Shown: one piece after another, positions 48,840 to 59,018 of the stretch
Layout of the letters: every line of letters starts with the position of its first letter
Numbering within the stretch: position 1 is the stretch's first letter
Source: Burkholderiales bacterium
GTDB lineage: Bacteria > Pseudomonadota > Gammaproteobacteria > Burkholderiales > Burkholderiaceae_C
NCBI GenBank assembly: GCA_947453625.1
Contig: CANGHK010000031.1
Location: 1-62,569, forward strand
Reading direction: 5' to 3'
Length of the DNA stretch: 62,569 nt
Notes under the pieces: generated by a model
Databases searched by the model: none
Seen by the model: the letters and a program-made list of their open reading frames with translations, nothing else
What the model was told of the DNA's origin: nothing
Position numbers and translations under genes: made by a program

Positions 48840-49829
48840 CTACAGGGTCAACCCCTTGGCGGCGGGGGCGGGCCTGAATTTGCCCCACAGGGTTTTCAGC
48901 AATCCGATCACGCCGGTGGGCATCAGGTACATCAGGCCGATCAGCACGACGCCGTAGATCGCCCAGGGTGCCGACTTGGAAATCTCCTCGGCCACGTTGG
49001 GAACGAACTGGATGAAGATGGCACCGAAGATCGCGCCCGGGATGGACGCCAGCCCACCGACCACCACGCCCACCAGGAAGGTGATCGACAGGAAGACCGT
49101 GAAGCTGTCGGGCGAGACGAAGGCCACGCAGATCGCTCCCAGCGCACCCGCCACGCCGGTGTAGGCGGCCGACACGCCAAACGCCATCGACTTGTAGAAC
49201 GGCAGGTTGACGCCCATCGCGGTGGCGGCGATGGGATGGTCGCGGATCGCGATCAGCGCCCGGCCGATGCGACCGCGCAACAGGTTCCAGGCCAGCAGGA
49301 ACATCAACGCGGCCACCGCCAGCGTGAAGACGTAGAGCCAGCGGTCGGCGCTGAAGGGCTGGTCGAGGAAGCGGAAGCTGATCGGCGGCTCGGGCTTGGC
49401 CAGCACGATGCCCTGCACCCCGCCGGTCAGACCCTCGATCTTCTTGTACTTCAGCAACTGCGGCACGGCCAGCGCGAAGGCGTAGGTGGCCAGCGCCAGG
49501 TAATGCCCGCCCAAGCGCAGCGCTGGGAACCCCATCAGCCAGCCCACGATGAAGCAAATCACCGCGGCGAAGGGCAGCGTGGCCCAGTAGGGCATGCCCA
49601 CCCGGTCCATCAGGATAGCCGCGGCATAGGCGCCGACCGCGAAGAAGGCGCCGTGGCCCAGCGAGATCTGGCCGTTGTAGCCGGTAAGGATGTTCAGGCC
49701 CAGCACCGCGATGGCGTAGACCAGCACCAGGTTGAACTGGAACACCCGGTAGTTCTTGAACAGGAAGGGCAGCACCAGCAGCGCGATCAGCAGCGCTGCG
49801 CCGAGCAGCCATTTGGCAGGATTTTTCAT
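48840..49829 (-). CDS. livM: Branched-chain-type ABC transporter permease LivM
   Basis: 329-aa inner-membrane permease with about nine helices. Diagnostic segments are LVYAIAVLGLNILTGYNGQISLGHGAFFAVGAY (read here as its conserved GYNGQISLGHGAF core) and the EAA-like GRALIAIRDHPIAATAMGVN. It lies 59 bases upstream of livK and 33 bases after livH. Confidence 0.95.
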   Translation of the reverse strand: MKNPAKWLLGAALLIALLVLPFLFKNYRVFQFNLVLVYAIAVLGLNILTGYNGQISLGHGAFFAVGAYAAAILMDRVGMPYWATLPFAAVICFIVGWLMGFPALRLGGHYLALATYAFALAVPQLLKYKKIEGLTGGVQGIVLAKPEPPISFRFLDQPFSADRWLYVFTLAVAALMFLLAWNLLRGRIGRALIAIRDHPIAATAMGVNLPFYKSMAFGVSAAYTGVAGALGAICVAFVSPDSFTVFLSITFLVGVVVGGLASIPGAIFGAIFIQFVPNVAEEISKSAPWAIYGVVLIGLMYLMPTGVIGLLKTLWGKFRPAPAAKGLTL

Positions 49830-49862
49830 GTTGGTCGGGTTCTCAGAAGGCGCGTCGTGGGT

Positions 49863-50735
49863 CTAGACGCGGGTGACCACTTGCTTGCCGAACAGGCCGT
49901 TGGGCCGCAGCGTGAGCGTGACCACGATCAGCACCAGCGCGACGCTGAGCTTGAGTTCGGTGCCGATCACATAGGCGCCGAGCAGGTTTTCCAGCACACC
50001 GACGATGAAGCCGCCGATCACCGCGCCCACCGGGTTGTCGACGCCGCCCAGCAGGGCTGCGGCAAAACCGTAGAGCAGGATGCCGCCCATCATGTTGGGG
50101 TCGAGGAAGACCACCGGCGCGACCATCATGCCGGCCACTGCGCCGATTGCCGAGGCCAGGCCCCAGCCCACCGCCAACATCCAGCTGACCCGGATGCCCA
50201 CCAGACGGGCCGAGTCCGGGTTCTGCGCCGCCGCCCGCATCGCCAGCCCGATGGGCGTGAACTTGAAGAAGGCGAACAGTGCCAGCAGCACGCAAAGCAT
50301 CACCAGCGCCGAGCCGATCTCGTGGGCCGAGAACCAGGCCGTGGCGAGCATGCCCTTCTGGGCGAAGGGGCTGGGGAAGGACTTGATGGTGTAGTCGAAG
50401 ATCCAGCCCGCCACCGAATTGAATATCACCAATAAACCGATGAATACAATCACGTTGGTAAGGACTGGGGCTTTCTCGACCGGGCGCAGAATGATGCGTT
50501 GAACCAGCATGCCCAGCGCGAAACTGCAGGCCACGGTGACGAAGAAGGCCGCCCAGTAGGGCCAGCCCTGCTGGATCAGCGACCAGGCGATGAAGGTGGA
50601 GAAGGTGGCGAACTCGCCCTGGGCGAAGTTGATGTGGTGGGTGGCCTGGTAGATCATCACCAGCGCCAGCGCGATGCTGCCGTAGATGATGCCGTTGGCG
50701 AGACCCGAGAAGATCTGATGCAGGAAGGCGTCCAT
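49863..50735 (-). CDS. livH: Branched-chain-type ABC transporter permease LivH
   Basis: 290-aa permease with eight or so helices. Typical features are GLANGIIYGSIALALVMIYQ at the N-terminus, HHINFAQGEFATF, the EAA-loop-like region PIGLAMRAAAQNPDSARLVG and the C-terminal LTLRPNGLFG. It pairs with LivM to form the channel and lies 13 bases after livF. Confidence 0.95.
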   Translation of the reverse strand: MDAFLHQIFSGLANGIIYGSIALALVMIYQATHHINFAQGEFATFSTFIAWSLIQQGWPYWAAFFVTVACSFALGMLVQRIILRPVEKAPVLTNVIVFIGLLVIFNSVAGWIFDYTIKSFPSPFAQKGMLATAWFSAHEIGSALVMLCVLLALFAFFKFTPIGLAMRAAAQNPDSARLVGIRVSWMLAVGWGLASAIGAVAGMMVAPVVFLDPNMMGGILLYGFAAALLGGVDNPVGAVIGGFIVGVLENLLGAYVIGTELKLSVALVLIVVTLTLRPNGLFGKQVVTRV

Positions 50736-50748
50736 GTCGTGGGTCCGT

Positions 50749-51474
50749 TCAGTAGCCGAGGTAGGCGCGGCGCACGGATTCGTCGCGCTTGATGTCTTCG
50801 GCCGGGCCCGACAGCGCCACCGTGCCGGTCTCCAGCAGGTAGGCGTGGTGGGCCAGGTCGAGCGCCAGGCTGGCGTTCTGTTCGACCACCAGCATGCTGA
50901 CGCCGTCCTCCTCGTTGATGCGCCGCATGATGCGGAAGATTTCGGCCACGATCAGCGGGGCCAGGCCGAACGAAGGCTCGTCGAGCAGCAACAACTTGGG
51001 ACGCAGCATCAGTGCCCGGCTGATCGCCAGCATCTGCTGCTCACCGCCCGACAGCGTGCCGGCCTGCTGAAGCCTGCGCTCGGCCAGGCGAGGGAATCGC
51101 TGGTAGGCCTTGTCGATGTCGGCTGCCACCTCGGACCGCCCTTGTCGGCCATGCGACCGGACATAGGCGCCGAGCTTGAGGTTGTCCTCCACCGACAGCG
51201 AAGTGAAGGTGCCGCGCCCGTCGGGCACATGGGCCACGCCCAGCCGAACCACGCTCTCGGTGGCCTTGCCCACCAGTTGCACACCGTCGAACTCCAGGCT
51301 GCCCGAGGTGCGCACCATCTGGCAGATGGCGCGCAGCGTGGTCGTCTTGCCTGCGCCGTTGGCGCCCAGGATCGCAGTGATCTGCCCGGGTTCGAGCGAA
51401 AAGTCGATGTCGAACAGCACCTGGGTCGGGCCGTACGATGCGCAGAGCTTGCGCGCTTCCAATAATTTAGCCAT
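50749..51474 (-). CDS. livF: Branched-chain-type ABC transporter ATPase LivF
   Basis: 241-aa ATPase with Walker A GANGAGKTT, signature LSGGEQQMLAISRAL and Walker B KLLLLDEPSFGL. It overlaps the upstream livG by 8 bases, indicating translational coupling. Confidence 0.96.
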   Translation of the reverse strand: MAKLLEARKLCASYGPTQVLFDIDFSLEPGQITAILGANGAGKTTTLRAICQMVRTSGSLEFDGVQLVGKATESVVRLGVAHVPDGRGTFTSLSVEDNLKLGAYVRSHGRQGRSEVAADIDKAYQRFPRLAERRLQQAGTLSGGEQQMLAISRALMLRPKLLLLDEPSFGLAPLIVAEIFRIMRRINEEDGVSMLVVEQNASLALDLAHHAYLLETGTVALSGPAEDIKRDESVRRAYLGY

Positions 51475-52276
51475 GTTGGGCCTCCGCGTGCTTTTCGGTT
51501 GCGGGCGCGCCGAGATAGGCTTCGATCACATCGGGGTGTTGCTGGATATGGGCCGGGTTGCCCTCGGCGATCTTGCGGCCGAAGTTCAGTGCCACGATGT
51601 GGTCGGACACGCTCATCACCAGGCTCATGTGGTGCTCGACCAGCAGCACGGTGATGCCCATCCGGTTGCGCACATCGGTGATCAGCCGGCCGAGTTCGGC
51701 CAGTTCCTCGTGGTTCAGGCCGGCCGCGGGCTCGTCGAGCAGCAGCAGCTTGGGATCGGCGGCCAAGGCCCGGCCCATCTCCACCCGCTTCTGGGTGCCG
51801 AAGGGCAAACTGCCGGCCGGCCGATCGGCCACGCTTTCCAGCCCGAGGTAGGCCATGATCTCGTCGGCGCGTCGGCGCAGCCTGGCTTCCTCGGCGCTGA
51901 CGCTGGGCAGGCGCAGCGCGCTGGCCACGAAGCCCGACGACGAGCGCGAGTGGGCACCGATCATGATGTTGTCGCGCACCGGCAGGCGCTGGAACATCGC
52001 CAGGTTCTGGAAAGTGCGGCCCATGCCGAGCTGGGCGATCTGGTGCGTGGGCAGCGCGGTGATCGACTGGCCCTCGAACAGGATGTCACCGGCCTGGTAG
52101 TTGTAAAGCCTTGACAGGCAGTTGAACAAGGTCGTCTTGCCGGCGCCATTGGGGCCGATCAGACCGCAGACCTGGCCGCGGGCCACGTCGAAGCTCACGC
52201 CGTCGAGCGCGACGATGCCGCCGAAGCGAACTGTCACGCCACGTACGCTGAGCAGGGGGTTTGCTGGTTCACCCAT
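51467..52276 (-). CDS. livG: Branched-chain-type ABC transporter ATPase LivG
   Basis: 269-aa ATPase with Walker A GPNGAGKTT, the LivG-type SLPFGTQKRVEMGRAL signature and Walker B KLLLLDEPAAGLNHEE. It is first in the livGFHMK operon. The ATG at 52276 follows an AGGAC site and lies about 60 bases downstream of a good promoter; the open frame to 52453 crosses that promoter and is not used. Confidence 0.95.
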   Translation of the reverse strand: MGEPANPLLSVRGVTVRFGGIVALDGVSFDVARGQVCGLIGPNGAGKTTLFNCLSRLYNYQAGDILFEGQSITALPTHQIAQLGMGRTFQNLAMFQRLPVRDNIMIGAHSRSSSGFVASALRLPSVSAEEARLRRRADEIMAYLGLESVADRPAGSLPFGTQKRVEMGRALAADPKLLLLDEPAAGLNHEELAELGRLITDVRNRMGITVLLVEHHMSLVMSVSDHIVALNFGRKIAEGNPAHIQQHPDVIEAYLGAPATEKHAEAQHG

Positions 52277-52342
52277 CGTGTTTCTGTCCTGCTCCTGTAG
52301 TGCTGTTTCGGGTGCAAGGGACGAAGTCCTTTGCGGTCCAGG

Positions 52343-52371
52343 TTTATAGGTTGCCCTCGCCGATGCGACAA
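52343..52371 (-). promoter_or_regulatory. Putative sigma-70 promoter of the liv operon
   Basis: On the minus strand TTGTCG (52366-52371), a 17-base spacer and TATAAA (52343-52348) precede livG by about 65 bases. It lies in the 224-base divergent region shared with the acyl-CoA ligase gene. Confidence 0.65.
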
Positions 52372-52500
52372 CGGGGGCTTGCCCTGACACGGCCGCGACA
52401 GCTCGATTTCCGTAAGGGGGGCTTCTTGTGCGACGATGGCCGGCGGGCAGCACGGCGCGGGTATTCTTCGCCGCCCCATGGCCTCATTCGCGGAGTCTTG

Positions 52501-54150
52501 ATGAGCAACATCTACGAGCACGATCTGGCGCGCAACGCGGCCAATTTCGTGGCCTTGTCGCCGGTCAGTTTTGTCGAGCGCAGCGCCGAGGTCTTTGGCG
52601 ACCTGCCCGCGGTGGTGCACGGCGCGCGTCGCTACACCTGGGCCCAGACGCGCGACCGCGCCGCCCGTCTCGCAGCGGCGCTGCGCGCGCTGGGCGTCGG
52701 CCGCGGCAGCACGGTCAGCGTGATGTTGCCCAACAGCCCGGAGATGGTTGAAGCGCATTACGCGGTACCGGCCCTCAACGCAGTTCTCAACACCCTCAAT
52801 ACCCGGCTCGACGCTGCCTTGCTGGCCTGGCAGATGAACCACTGCGAGGTGGCGGTGCTGATCACCGACCGGGAGTTCGCGCCCTTGATCGCGCCGGCGC
52901 TGCAGGCCTTGCGCGAGCAGCATGGCCGCGACCCCGTGGTGATCGACGTCTCCGACAGCGAGTACACCGGCCCCGGCGACTGCCTTGGCAGCCATGGCTA
53001 CGAGACGCTGCTGGCCGCGCACGCGCCGCTCGAGCGGCTGGACGGTCCGGCCGACGAGTGGGACGCGATCGCGGTGAGCTACACCTCGGGCACCACCGGC
53101 GACCCCAAGGGCGTGGTCACCCACCACCGCGGCGCCTACCTGAACGCGGTGTGCAATGCGGCGACCTGGACCCTGCCCAACTTCCCGGTCTACCTCTGGA
53201 CGCTGCCGATGTTCCACTGCAACGGCTGGTGTTTTCCATGGACGGTGGCGATGCTGGGCGGCACCCATGTCTGCCTGCGCCGGGTCGATGCGCGGGCCAT
53301 CCTGGAGGCGATGCGCGAGCACCGCGTCGACCACTACTGCGCCGCGCCCATCGTGCACAGCCTGATCTACAACGCGCCCGCCGAATGGCGCGCCGGCATC
53401 ACGCAGCAGGTTCGCGGCATGGTGGCTGGCGCCGCGCCGCCCGCGGCGATGATCGAGGGCATGGCCGGGATAGGCTTCGACATCACCCATGTCTACGGCC
53501 TGACCGAGGTCTACGGCCCGGCCGCGGTGGCCGTCAAGCGCCCGGCCTGGGCCTGCGAGAGCCTGTCCGAGCAGACCCGGCTGAACGGGCGGCAGGGCGT
53601 GCGATATCCGCTGCAGGAGGGCATGACGGTGCGCCATCCCGAGACCCTGGCCGAGGTGCCGGCCGACGGCCAGACGATGGGCGAGATCATGTTCCGCGGC
53701 AACATCGTGATGAAGGGCTATCTGAAGAACCCCAAGGCCACCGGCGAGGCGTTTGCCGGTGGCTGGTTTCACACCGGCGACCTGGCCGTGCTCGAGCCTG
53801 ACCGCTATGCCAAGATCCGCGACCGCAGCAAGGATGTGATCATCTCCGGCGGCGAGAACATCAGCTCGATCGAGGTCGAGGATGCGCTCTACCGCCACCC
53901 AGCGGTCACCGCCTGCGCGGTGGTGGCCAAGCCCGACGCAAAATGGGGTGAGACCCCGCTCGCCTTCGTCGAGCTCAGGCTGGGCGCGCCGGTCACTGCG
54001 GCCGAGTTGATCGCCCACTGCAAGACCTTGCTGGCGGGCTACAAGGTGCCGCGTGAGATACGCTTCGAGGAGATTCCCAAGACCTCCACCGGCAAGATCC
54101 AGAAATTCCAGCTGCGCGAGCGGGCCAGGTCGTCCGCCGCGATCGAATGA
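52501..54150 (+). CDS. AMP-forming acyl-CoA synthetase
   Basis: 549-aa adenylate-forming ligase: carboxylic acid + CoA + ATP gives acyl-CoA. The P-loop-like motif is YTSGTTGDPKGV, with VYGLTEVYGPAAV, GWFHTGDLAVLEPDRYAKI, RSKDVIISGGENISS and the catalytic-lysine end PKTSTGKIQKF. Subgroup resembles medium-chain or methylmercaptopropionate-type ligases rather than FadD, but the substrate is uncertain. It is divergent from the liv operon and 7 bases upstream of an enoyl-CoA hydratase gene, so an uptake, activation and hydration module is likely. Confidence 0.93.
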   Translation: MSNIYEHDLARNAANFVALSPVSFVERSAEVFGDLPAVVHGARRYTWAQTRDRAARLAAALRALGVGRGSTVSVMLPNSPEMVEAHYAVPALNAVLNTLNTRLDAALLAWQMNHCEVAVLITDREFAPLIAPALQALREQHGRDPVVIDVSDSEYTGPGDCLGSHGYETLLAAHAPLERLDGPADEWDAIAVSYTSGTTGDPKGVVTHHRGAYLNAVCNAATWTLPNFPVYLWTLPMFHCNGWCFPWTVAMLGGTHVCLRRVDARAILEAMREHRVDHYCAAPIVHSLIYNAPAEWRAGITQQVRGMVAGAAPPAAMIEGMAGIGFDITHVYGLTEVYGPAAVAVKRPAWACESLSEQTRLNGRQGVRYPLQEGMTVRHPETLAEVPADGQTMGEIMFRGNIVMKGYLKNPKATGEAFAGGWFHTGDLAVLEPDRYAKIRDRSKDVIISGGENISSIEVEDALYRHPAVTACAVVAKPDAKWGETPLAFVELRLGAPVTAAELIAHCKTLLAGYKVPREIRFEEIPKTSTGKIQKFQLRERARSSAAIE

Positions 54151-54157
54151 GGAGCCC

Positions 54158-54949
54158 ATGACCATGCTGACCACCGATGACCCGCTGCTGTTGCGCAGCC
54201 AGGATGAACGCGGCGTGATCACCCTCACGCTGAACCGGCCGCAGGCCTTCAACGCGCTGTCCGAGGCGATGCTGGTCGCCTTGCAGACCGAGCTCGACGC
54301 GATCGCCGACGACGCCAGTGCCCGGCTGCTGGTGATCGCTTCGTCGGGCCGCGCGTTCTGCGCCGGGCACGACCTGAAGGAGATGCGCGCCGAGCCGTCG
54401 CAGCGCTACTACGAGACGCTGTTCGCGCAGTGCGGCCGGATGATGCTGCGCTTGCAGTCGCTGCCGGTGCCGGTGATCGCCAAGGTGCAAGGCATCGCCA
54501 CCGCCGCCGGTTGCCAGCTGGTGGCGATGTGCGACCTGGCGGTGGCCGACAGCCAGGCCCGGTTTGCGGTCAGCGGGGTCAACCTGGGGCTGTTCTGTGC
54601 CACCCCCAGCGTCGCACTGTCGCGCAACCTGGGCCGCAAGGCGGCGTTCGAGATGCTGGTCACCGGGGCCTTCATCTCGGCCGCCGAGGCCCAGGCCAAA
54701 GGGCTGGTCAACCGGGTGGCGTCGACCGACACGCTCGATGCCGAGGTTGAGGCGCTGGTGGCCGCCATCGTAGGCAAGCCTCGCGTTGCGCTGGCGATGG
54801 GCAAGGCGCTGTTCTACCGCCAACTGGAAGTGGGCATCGAGGCGGCTTATGCCGACGCCAGCGAGACCATGGCCTGCAACATGATGGACCCCAGCGCGCT
54901 CGAGGGTGTCCAGGCCTTCATCGACAAGCGCAAGCCCGACTGGCATTAG
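54158..54949 (+). CDS. Enoyl-CoA hydratase/isomerase family protein
   Basis: 263-aa crotonase-fold enzyme. The CoA-binding and oxyanion motifs are GRAFCAGHDLKEM and QGIATAAGCQLVAMCDLAVAD. The usual catalytic glutamates of hydratases are not obvious in GVNLGLFCATPSVALSR, a pattern common in crotonase homologues of the ECHDC3 type, so true hydratase activity is uncertain. A GAGGAG site precedes the ATG 7 bases after the ligase stop, so the two are co-transcribed. Confidence 0.92.
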   Translation: MTMLTTDDPLLLRSQDERGVITLTLNRPQAFNALSEAMLVALQTELDAIADDASARLLVIASSGRAFCAGHDLKEMRAEPSQRYYETLFAQCGRMMLRLQSLPVPVIAKVQGIATAAGCQLVAMCDLAVADSQARFAVSGVNLGLFCATPSVALSRNLGRKAAFEMLVTGAFISAAEAQAKGLVNRVASTDTLDAEVEALVAAIVGKPRVALAMGKALFYRQLEVGIEAAYADASETMACNMMDPSALEGVQAFIDKRKPDWH

Positions 54950-54951
54950 GA

Positions 54952-55159
54952 TTTCGACGAGATCTTGTGCCGCATCAACCGGCCCTTCTGCGCTGCGCGC
55001 GTCCGATCCGGCAGGGCTTGCGCACTGGCGTTACGACTTTGACGAGATGTTGTGCCTCATCAACCGGCCCTTCTGCGCTGCGCGCGTCCGGTCCGGCAGG
55101 GCTTGCGCACTGGCGTTACGACTTTGACGAGATGTTGTGCCGCATCAACCGGCCCTTCT
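54952..55159. repeat. 85-bp tandem duplication of the smpB 3' end
   Basis: A unit starting GACGAGAT(C/G)TTGTGCC recurs at 54956, 55041 and 55126, exactly 85 bases apart. The first two copies are full length with a few substitutions. The third is partial and runs into the smpB coding end, ending at 55159. The copies fill the gap between the convergent hydratase and smpB genes. Confidence 0.95.
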
Positions 55160-55676
55160 CCCGCTCCCATTCGCGGTCTTTCTCGGTGTTGCGCTTGTCG
55201 TGCTCGGCCTTGCCCTTGGCCAGCGCCAGGTCGAGCTTGATCCGGCCTCCCTTGTAGTGCAGGTTCAAGGGCACCAGGGTGAAGCCCCGCTGCTCGACCT
55301 TGCCCACCAGGCGGCGGATCTCCGACTTGTGCATCAACAACTTCTTGGTGCGGTCGGCTTCCGGGGTGACATGGGTCGAGGCCGAGCGCAGCGCGTTGAT
55401 GCGGCAGCCGATCAGGAAGAGCTCGCCGCCCTTGATCACCACGTAGCCGTCGGTCAACTGCACCTGGCCAGCGCGTATGCCCTTGATCTCCCAGCCCGAC
55501 AGCACCATGCCGGCTTCGTAGCGCTCCTCGATGTGGTAGTCGTAGCGCGCCCGCCGGTTCTCGGCCACCGGAGCCGAGGCGGGCAGGTCTTTGGGCGCGA
55601 CCTTGACATCGTCCTTGTTCGGCGCGCTGCGCGGGGTGGGGCGGGGGACCGGATGGGTGGATTTGGGTGGGGGCAT
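55116..55676 (-). CDS. smpB: SsrA (tmRNA)-binding protein SmpB
   Basis: Trans-translation factor that carries tmRNA to stalled ribosomes. Family features are [26 protein letters not shown] (residues ~40-65), [40 protein letters not shown] and the basic tail [18 protein letters not shown]. An extra ~35-residue Pro/Lys-rich N-terminus is present, as in many Burkholderiales. The 3' end overlaps the 85-bp repeats, so the last few residues and stop come from duplicated DNA. Confidence 0.95.
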   Translation of the reverse strand: MPPPKSTHPVPRPTPRSAPNKDDVKVAPKDLPASAPVAENRRARYDYHIEERYEAGMVLSGWEIKGIRAGQVQLTDGYVVIKGGELFLIGCRINALRSASTHVTPEADRTKKLLMHKSEIRRLVGKVEQRGFTLVPLNLHYKGGRIKLDLALAKGKAEHDKRNTEKDREWEREKGRLMRHNISSKS

Positions 55677-55741
55677 GGTGACCGGCAAGAGGGGGTCGCC
55701 CGGCGTTGCCAGCGGGCGACCCCTAGAATTCGGGTCATTGT

Positions 55742-56188
55742 ATGAAGCATGTCAAAAAGTCAGTCCTGCTGTGGTACTCGGCCCGCGAGATGTACGCGCT
55801 GGTCACTGCCGTCGAGTCTTACCCTGGATTCCTGCCCTGGTGCGAGAAAGCCGAACTGCTGGACCACAGTGGCCAGGGCATGACCGCGCGGCTGTACCTG
55901 CACTTCGCCGGCCTGCGCCACACCTTCACCACCCGCAACACCCACACCGCCGATGAGTCCGTGGTGATGGCGCTGGTCGATGGCCCGTTCTCCGACCTCG
56001 ACGGCACCTGGCGCTTCCTGCCGATAGGTGCGCCCGGCGCGTCGTCCTGCCGTGTCGAGTTCGAACTGCGTTACGCTTTTTCCAGCCGCGCGCTGGAGGC
56101 CGTGCTCAGCCCCGTGTTCGACCGTGTGGCCAACACCTTTGTCGATTCGTTCGTGCAGCGCGCCGAGCAGGTCTATGGCGCACGCTGA
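55742..56188 (+). CDS. ratA: RatA-family ribosome-association toxin / COQ10-like START protein
   Basis: 148-aa SRPBCC-fold protein: [31 protein letters not shown] is the family N-terminus (here quoted as [10 protein letters not shown] ... YPGFLPWC), with [18 protein letters not shown] at the C-terminus. Homologues were described as RatA, which blocks 70S assembly in E. coli, and as coenzyme-Q-binding Coq10. It stands divergently next to smpB, the usual arrangement, and overlaps rnfH by 14 bases. Confidence 0.93.
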   Translation: MKHVKKSVLLWYSAREMYALVTAVESYPGFLPWCEKAELLDHSGQGMTARLYLHFAGLRHTFTTRNTHTADESVVMALVDGPFSDLDGTWRFLPIGAPGASSCRVEFELRYAFSSRALEAVLSPVFDRVANTFVDSFVQRAEQVYGAR

Positions 56189-56522
56189 ATCCTGCGCCGT
56201 TCCACCCGACGCTGCGTCGTCGATCGCGGTCGAGGTCGTTTTCGGTGCTGCGCCGCGCCAGGTCGATCGCATCGTGCTGCGCCTGCCGATCGGCGCCACC
56301 GCGCTCGATGCCTTGCGCGCCAGTGGTCTGGGCGAACGGCTGGGCACTGCCGTGCTGGACAGCATGCAACTCGGCCTCTGGGGCCGCTGGTGCGCGCCGG
56401 AGACGGTGCTGCGTGACCTCGATCGGCTGGAACTGTTGCGTCCGCTGCTGGCCGATCCGATGGAGGCGCGGCGCCGCCGCCTGCGCCGTGACGGCCTGCG
56501 CAAGGTGGTGCGCCGCGCTTGA
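56175..56522 (+). CDS. rnfH: RnfH family protein (RatB)
   Basis: 115-aa ubiquitin-like-fold protein of unknown role, with SIAVEVVFGAAPRQVDRIVLRL, TALDALRASGL and the C-terminal LLADPMEARRRRLRR. It overlaps ratA by 14 bases, a conserved pairing. Confidence 0.9.
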   Translation: MAHAESCAVPPDAASSIAVEVVFGAAPRQVDRIVLRLPIGATALDALRASGLGERLGTAVLDSMQLGLWGRWCAPETVLRDLDRLELLRPLLADPMEARRRRLRRDGLRKVVRRA

Positions 56523-56582
56523 GCCTGCGGCCCGGGCTTTCGACGCCGCCGTCAGCCCTGTCGCTGACTGCCCCCAGCCGCT

Positions 56583-57104
56583 TCAGCGGCAATCGCTGGC
56601 TATCACCCTTCTGGCGGCCTGGGCCTCCTCGGCCCGCACCGTGTCATCGACCACCATCCGCTCGCCCTTGTCGTCGTGGCGGACCAGGCGCTGCCCGCTG
56701 TCCAGCGAAGCCAGTTGCTGGCGTGCGCGCCGGCAGTTCTCGGCGCGCTGTGCCGCCAGGCGCTCGTCGTCGGCCCGGGCCCGGGCCCGCGCCTCGGTCT
56801 CGGCCAGCTTGCGTCTGGCTTCGAGTTCGGGGTCCGTCGGCGGCTTGGTCAGCAGGTTCGAGCTGCTGGCCGCGCTGGAGGGAGCGGTCATGACCGTGGG
56901 CGGGGCCGGGGTCTGACGGCCGCTGGCCGACGGCCGCTTCAGCAAGTCCTTGTCCGGCACCTCGCGCGGCGGCGGCAGGTCGCTGGCGTGCACCTGGCCC
57001 TGGCTGTCCTTCCAGATGTACTGCGCCGCCACCGGGCCGGCACCCGTCAGCAGCAGCGTGGCCGACAGCCCGGCGGCCAGCAGGGATTTCGAGGCGAGGC
57101 GCAA
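56583..57104 (-). CDS. DUF4124-domain exported protein
   Basis: 173-aa protein with a signal peptide (ending VAAQ) and an N-terminal DUF4124 motif (YIWKDSQGQVHASDLPPP). A Pro/Ser linker and a charged helix rich in Arg/Ala/Glu (residues ~95-135), probably coiled-coil, follow. Function unknown; such proteins are common in betaproteobacteria. It is divergent from guaB. Confidence 0.88.
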   Translation of the reverse strand: MRLASKSLLAAGLSATLLLTGAGPVAAQYIWKDSQGQVHASDLPPPREVPDKDLLKRPSASGRQTPAPPTVMTAPSSAASSSNLLTKPPTDPELEARRKLAETEARARARADDERLAAQRAENCRRARQQLASLDSGQRLVRHDDKGERMVVDDTVRAEEAQAARRVIASDCR

Positions 57105-57230
57105 GGGCGGCTCCGGTGGCGACAGCAGCCGCCAGTTTAGCCATCGGCAGCGGCGCTGGCGTGGGCTGCGCGGGCCGCCGGCCAGCGGGTTGGGGGAGGA
57201 GGTCGAGCCGGCTACTTTTGGCCCTCTCCG

Positions 57231-57236
57231 TATAAT
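57231..57236 (+). promoter_or_regulatory. Putative guaB promoter -10
   Basis: A perfect TATAAT lies 28 bases before the guaB ATG and just ahead of its GAGGAG ribosome site, implying a very short leader. No good -35 is visible 17 bases upstream. Confidence 0.5.
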
Positions 57237-57263
57237 CTGGTTTTGCGTGAGGAGCTTTTCCCA

Positions 57264-58733
<1,470 letters not shown>

Positions 58734-59018
58734 CGGTGCTCGATGCGGCAAGCGGCGGTTGCAAGCCGCCCTTGGCCTTCCTCCCGCTGATGACGCCCCC
58801 GGACCACCGGCTTGGCCTCGACCCGCCTGATGTCTTGCGTCGAGCCAGCGGTGGTCGTGCCGTCGTCCGGCCGGGTTCCGCAGTTGCCGGCCTGTGACCG
58901 GCGAGCCTGACTTGTTTTTTTCCGCCGTGTTGCCGTTGATAGTCACCCTGGTGGCGGTGCGGCCTGTCCGCCACGCTGCAGCCCACACCCCGTTGCCGCC
59001 AGCGCGGCCTGAGACCCC

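Noticed and set aside
47563-49812. One 749-codon frame joining livM-region sequence to livK
   Set aside because: The upstream part is an out-of-frame reading of livM. The LivK signal peptide at 48780 fixes the real start, so this is not a fusion.
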